Source: Streptomyces sannanensis
GTDB lineage: Bacteria; Actinomycetota; Actinomycetes; Streptomycetales; Streptomycetaceae
Reading direction: 5' to 3'
NCBI RefSeq assembly: GCF_039536205.1
Contig: NZ_BAAAYL010000001.1
Location: forward strand, 1,736,001 to 1,800,000
DNA length: 64,000 nucleotides
Shown here: positions 62,135-64,000 of the stretch, in pieces
Layout of the letters: the number at the start of each line of letters is the position of its first letter
Numbering within the stretch: position 1 is the stretch's first letter
Translations under genes and position numbers: made by a program
Notes under the pieces: model-generated
Told to the model about the DNA's origin: nothing
The model's database searches: none
What the model saw: the letters and a program-made list of their open reading frames with translations, nothing else

Positions 62135-62863
62135 TCAGTCCAGCCAGACATATCCGGCGAGCCGTCCGGTGGAGCGGTCGCGGCGGTAAGAGAAGTGGTC
62201 GCTCGATTCCAGGGTGCAGACCGGCGAGCGCCGCATGTCGCGTACCCCGAGCGCCTCGAGCTGGGCATGGACTCCACCGGTGACGTCCACGGCCGGAGTG
62301 CCCCAGCTGGTCTCGGACCAGGCCTCGGGAACAACGGCGGCGACATCGGCCCGCATCTGCTCGGGGACTTCGTAGCAGCGTCCGCAGACCGCGGGGCCGG
62401 TACGGGCGACGATCCGGGCCGGGTCCGCGCCGAGCGACTCCATCGCGTCGACGGCCGCCGGCACGATCCCGGCGACCAGCCCCGGGCGGCCGGCATGGGC
62501 CGCGGCCACCACGCCCGCGACCGGGTCGGCCAGCAGGACGGGGGTGCAGTCGGCGGTGAGGACGGCAAGGGCGAGGCCGCGGCGTGCGGTGACCAGGCCG
62601 TCGACCGGCGGGGTCAGACGCGTGGTCCACGGCCCGTCGACCTCGGCGACGTCCTTGCCGTGCACCTGGTTCATCCAGACGATCAGCTCCGGGTCCAGGC
62701 CGAGCGCCTTCGCGGCGAGCGCGCGGTTGGCCTGTACGGCGGCCGGGTCGTCGCCGACCGCGCCGCCGAGGTTGAGCTCCTCGTACGGAGCGGCGCTCAC
62801 TCCACCCCACCTGTCGGTGAAGGCGAAATGCGCGCCGCTCACAGTCTGCTGTGCGCTTATCAC
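62135..62863 (-). CDS. pgeF: PgeF/YfiH (purine nucleoside phosphorylase-like laccase domain) protein
   Basis: The 242-residue protein has the Cys/His metal-binding set of the DUF152/YfiH family: [39 protein letters not shown] and [13 protein letters not shown]. Members act as purine nucleoside phosphorylase/adenosine deaminase or edit peptidoglycan precursors. The GTG start overlaps the ftsZ stop (GTGA). Confidence 0.92.
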   Translation of the reverse strand: MISAQQTVSGAHFAFTDRWGGVSAAPYEELNLGGAVGDDPAAVQANRALAAKALGLDPELIVWMNQVHGKDVAEVDGPWTTRLTPPVDGLVTARRGLALAVLTADCTPVLLADPVAGVVAAAHAGRPGLVAGIVPAAVDAMESLGADPARIVARTGPAVCGRCYEVPEQMRADVAAVVPEAWSETSWGTPAVDVTGGVHAQLEALGVRDMRRSPVCTLESSDHFSYRRDRSTGRLAGYVWLD

Positions 62864-64000
62864 TTCAGGAAGTCCGGCACGTCCAGCTCTTCGGCCTGGC
62901 TGTCCTGGTACGGGCGGGCTGTCGGGACCTGCGGCTGTGCCACCGGCACGACCGGGACCTCGTTCACCTGAACCGGCTCGGCCGGGACCGGGGCCGGCTC
63001 CTCGCGCGGGGAGACCGCGCCGAGTCCGCCGAGCGTCCGCGACGCGGGCTCGGGCGTACGCATCGGGGCGGGCTCCTCGCGCTTGGTGGAGGCGGCGCCG
63101 AGCACATTGTCACGGCGGGCCGGCGGCTGCCCACCGTCGAATCCGGCCGCGATGACGGTGACCCGCACCTCGTCGCCCAGGGCGTCGTCGATGACGGCGC
63201 CGAAGATGATGTTCGCCTCGGGGTGAGCAGCCTCGCTGACCAGCTGGGCGGCCTCGTTGATCTCGAAGAGACCGAGGTCCGAGCCACCGGAGATGGAGAG
63301 CAGCACACCGCGGGCGCCGTCGATGGACGCCTCCAGCAGCGGGGAGGAGATCGCCATCTCGGCCGCGGCCACCGCGCGGTCGTCGCCGCGCGCCGAGCCG
63401 ATGCCCATGAGGGCCGAGCCGGCCTCGGACATCACGGACTTGACGTCGGCGAAGTCCAGGTTGATGAGACCCGGGGTGGTGATGAGGTCGGTGATGCCCT
63501 GCACACCGGAGAGCAGCACCTGGTCCGCGGACTTGAACGCGTCGAGCACGCTGACCTGGCGGTCCGAAATGGACAGCAGCCGGTCGTTGGGAATGACGAT
63601 CAGGGTGTCGACCTCTTCGCGGAGCGCCGCAATGCCGTCCTCGGCCTGGTTGGCGCGGCGGCGGCCCTCGAAGGTGAAGGGGCGGGTGACCACGCCGATG
63701 GTGAGCGCACCGAGCGAGCGAGCGATGTTGGCCACGACGGGCGCGCCGCCCGTGCCGGTGCCGCCGCCTTCGCCGGCGGTGACGAAGACCATGTCGGCCC
63801 CCTTGAGGACCTCCTCGATCTCCTCCCGGTGGTCCTCCGCCGCCTTGCGGCCGACGTCCGGGTTGGCTCCGGCCCCGAGGCCGCGGGTGAGTTCCCGGCC
63901 GACGTCGAGCTTGACGTCGGCGTCGCTCATCAACAGGGCTTGCGCGTCAGTGTTGATCGCGATGAACTCGACGCCCTTGAGGCCGACCTCGATCATTCGG
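62860..64000 (-). CDS. ftsZ: cell division protein FtsZ (5' end outside window)
   Basis: FtsZ is the tubulin-like GTPase of the division ring. 379 codons are present. The N-terminal ~20 residues lie beyond the right edge (the first codons read [20 protein letters not shown]). The tubulin signature [24 protein letters not shown] and NDRLLSISD loop residues are intact. The T7 loop reads [12 protein letters not shown] Pro-rich linker and the conserved C-terminal tail ELDVPDFLK follow. It is the upstream gene of the pgeF-yggS-sepF-yggT group. Confidence 0.97.
   Translation of the reverse strand, partial: RMIEVGLKGVEFIAINTDAQALLMSDADVKLDVGRELTRGLGAGANPDVGRKAAEDHREEIEEVLKGADMVFVTAGEGGGTGTGGAPVVANIARSLGALTIGVVTRPFTFEGRRRANQAEDGIAALREEVDTLIVIPNDRLLSISDRQVSVLDAFKSADQVLLSGVQGITDLITTPGLINLDFADVKSVMSEAGSALMGIGSARGDDRAVAAAEMAISSPLLEASIDGARGVLLSISGGSDLGLFEINEAAQLVSEAAHPEANIIFGAVIDDALGDEVRVTVIAAGFDGGQPPARRDNVLGAASTKREEPAPMRTPEPASRTLGGLGAVSPREEPAPVPAEPVQVNEVPVVPVAQPQVPTARPYQDSQAEELDVPDFLK

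Overview
The window is a high-GC actinobacterial chromosome segment, almost certainly Streptomyces. The evidence is GC-rich third codon positions, frequent GTG and some TTG starts, genes coupled by ATGA/GTGA overlaps, and a gene order that (from memory) follows the S. coelicolor interval from the lgt/trp/his region through dnaE, lspA and ileS to divIVA, sepF and ftsZ.

Layout. (1) 1-7284, plus strand: a tightly coupled cluster of four ADP-ribosylglycohydrolase-family genes (the first only as a C-terminal tail), a ribokinase, a CaiB-type CoA transferase and a citrate-lyase-beta-like CoA ester lyase. Every junction is a 4-10 nt overlap, so this looks like one catabolic pathway whose substrate I cannot name. 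(2) 7489-24446, mostly minus strand: lgt, a DsbA-like thiol protein, trpA-trpB-trpM-trpC, small membrane proteins, trpE and hisI, then hisF, ridA, priA (HisA/TrpF), hisH, a small membrane ORF, hisB, hisC and hisD. A vapBC toxin-antitoxin pair and two small enzymes sit between hisI and hisF. No separate trpF is visible, and PriA is expected to serve both pathways. (3) 24584-28754: a beta-helix-like membrane protein, an unknown protein, a Lon-substrate-binding-domain protein, a YbaK-type deacylase and a 24-residue basic protein resembling ribosomal protein bL37.

(4) 28755-32220: a mobile-element stack. An IS1182-type element, a ~170 bp MITE and an IS5-family element lie end to end, separated by CTAG tetranucleotides. 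(5) 32214-43362: a DUF2567-like membrane protein, an ABC exporter pair, a NYN-domain protein, a small basic protein, dnaE, a DUF2252 protein, a membrane protein and a second DsbA-like protein. (6) 43370-48840: accessory or decayed DNA. It holds a Tat-signal gene remnant, a secreted M43 metalloprotease, a coding fragment, a stand-alone TnpB with a plausible guide-RNA end, an IS110 transposase and an SMI1/KNR4 gene. (7) 48841-64000: a dienelactone hydrolase, an MscS channel, a Na+/H+ antiporter, rluD, lspA, a TraR/DksA zinc-finger gene with an apparent frameshift, T-box-controlled ileS, then the division cluster divIVA-yggT-sepF-yggS-pgeF-ftsZ (ftsZ runs off the right edge).

A recurring theme is short GC-rich palindromic dispersed repeats. 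They fill many intergenic gaps and also lie in frame inside several genes (two ADP-ribosylglycohydrolase genes, trpM, the Trp-region membrane protein, hisC and hisD). One pair of homologous sites, at 29158-29207 and 36554-36649, differs by a clean 46 bp palindrome. This is direct evidence that such an element inserts or excises as a unit. All identifications are by reading the sequence and recalling families; no database search was possible.
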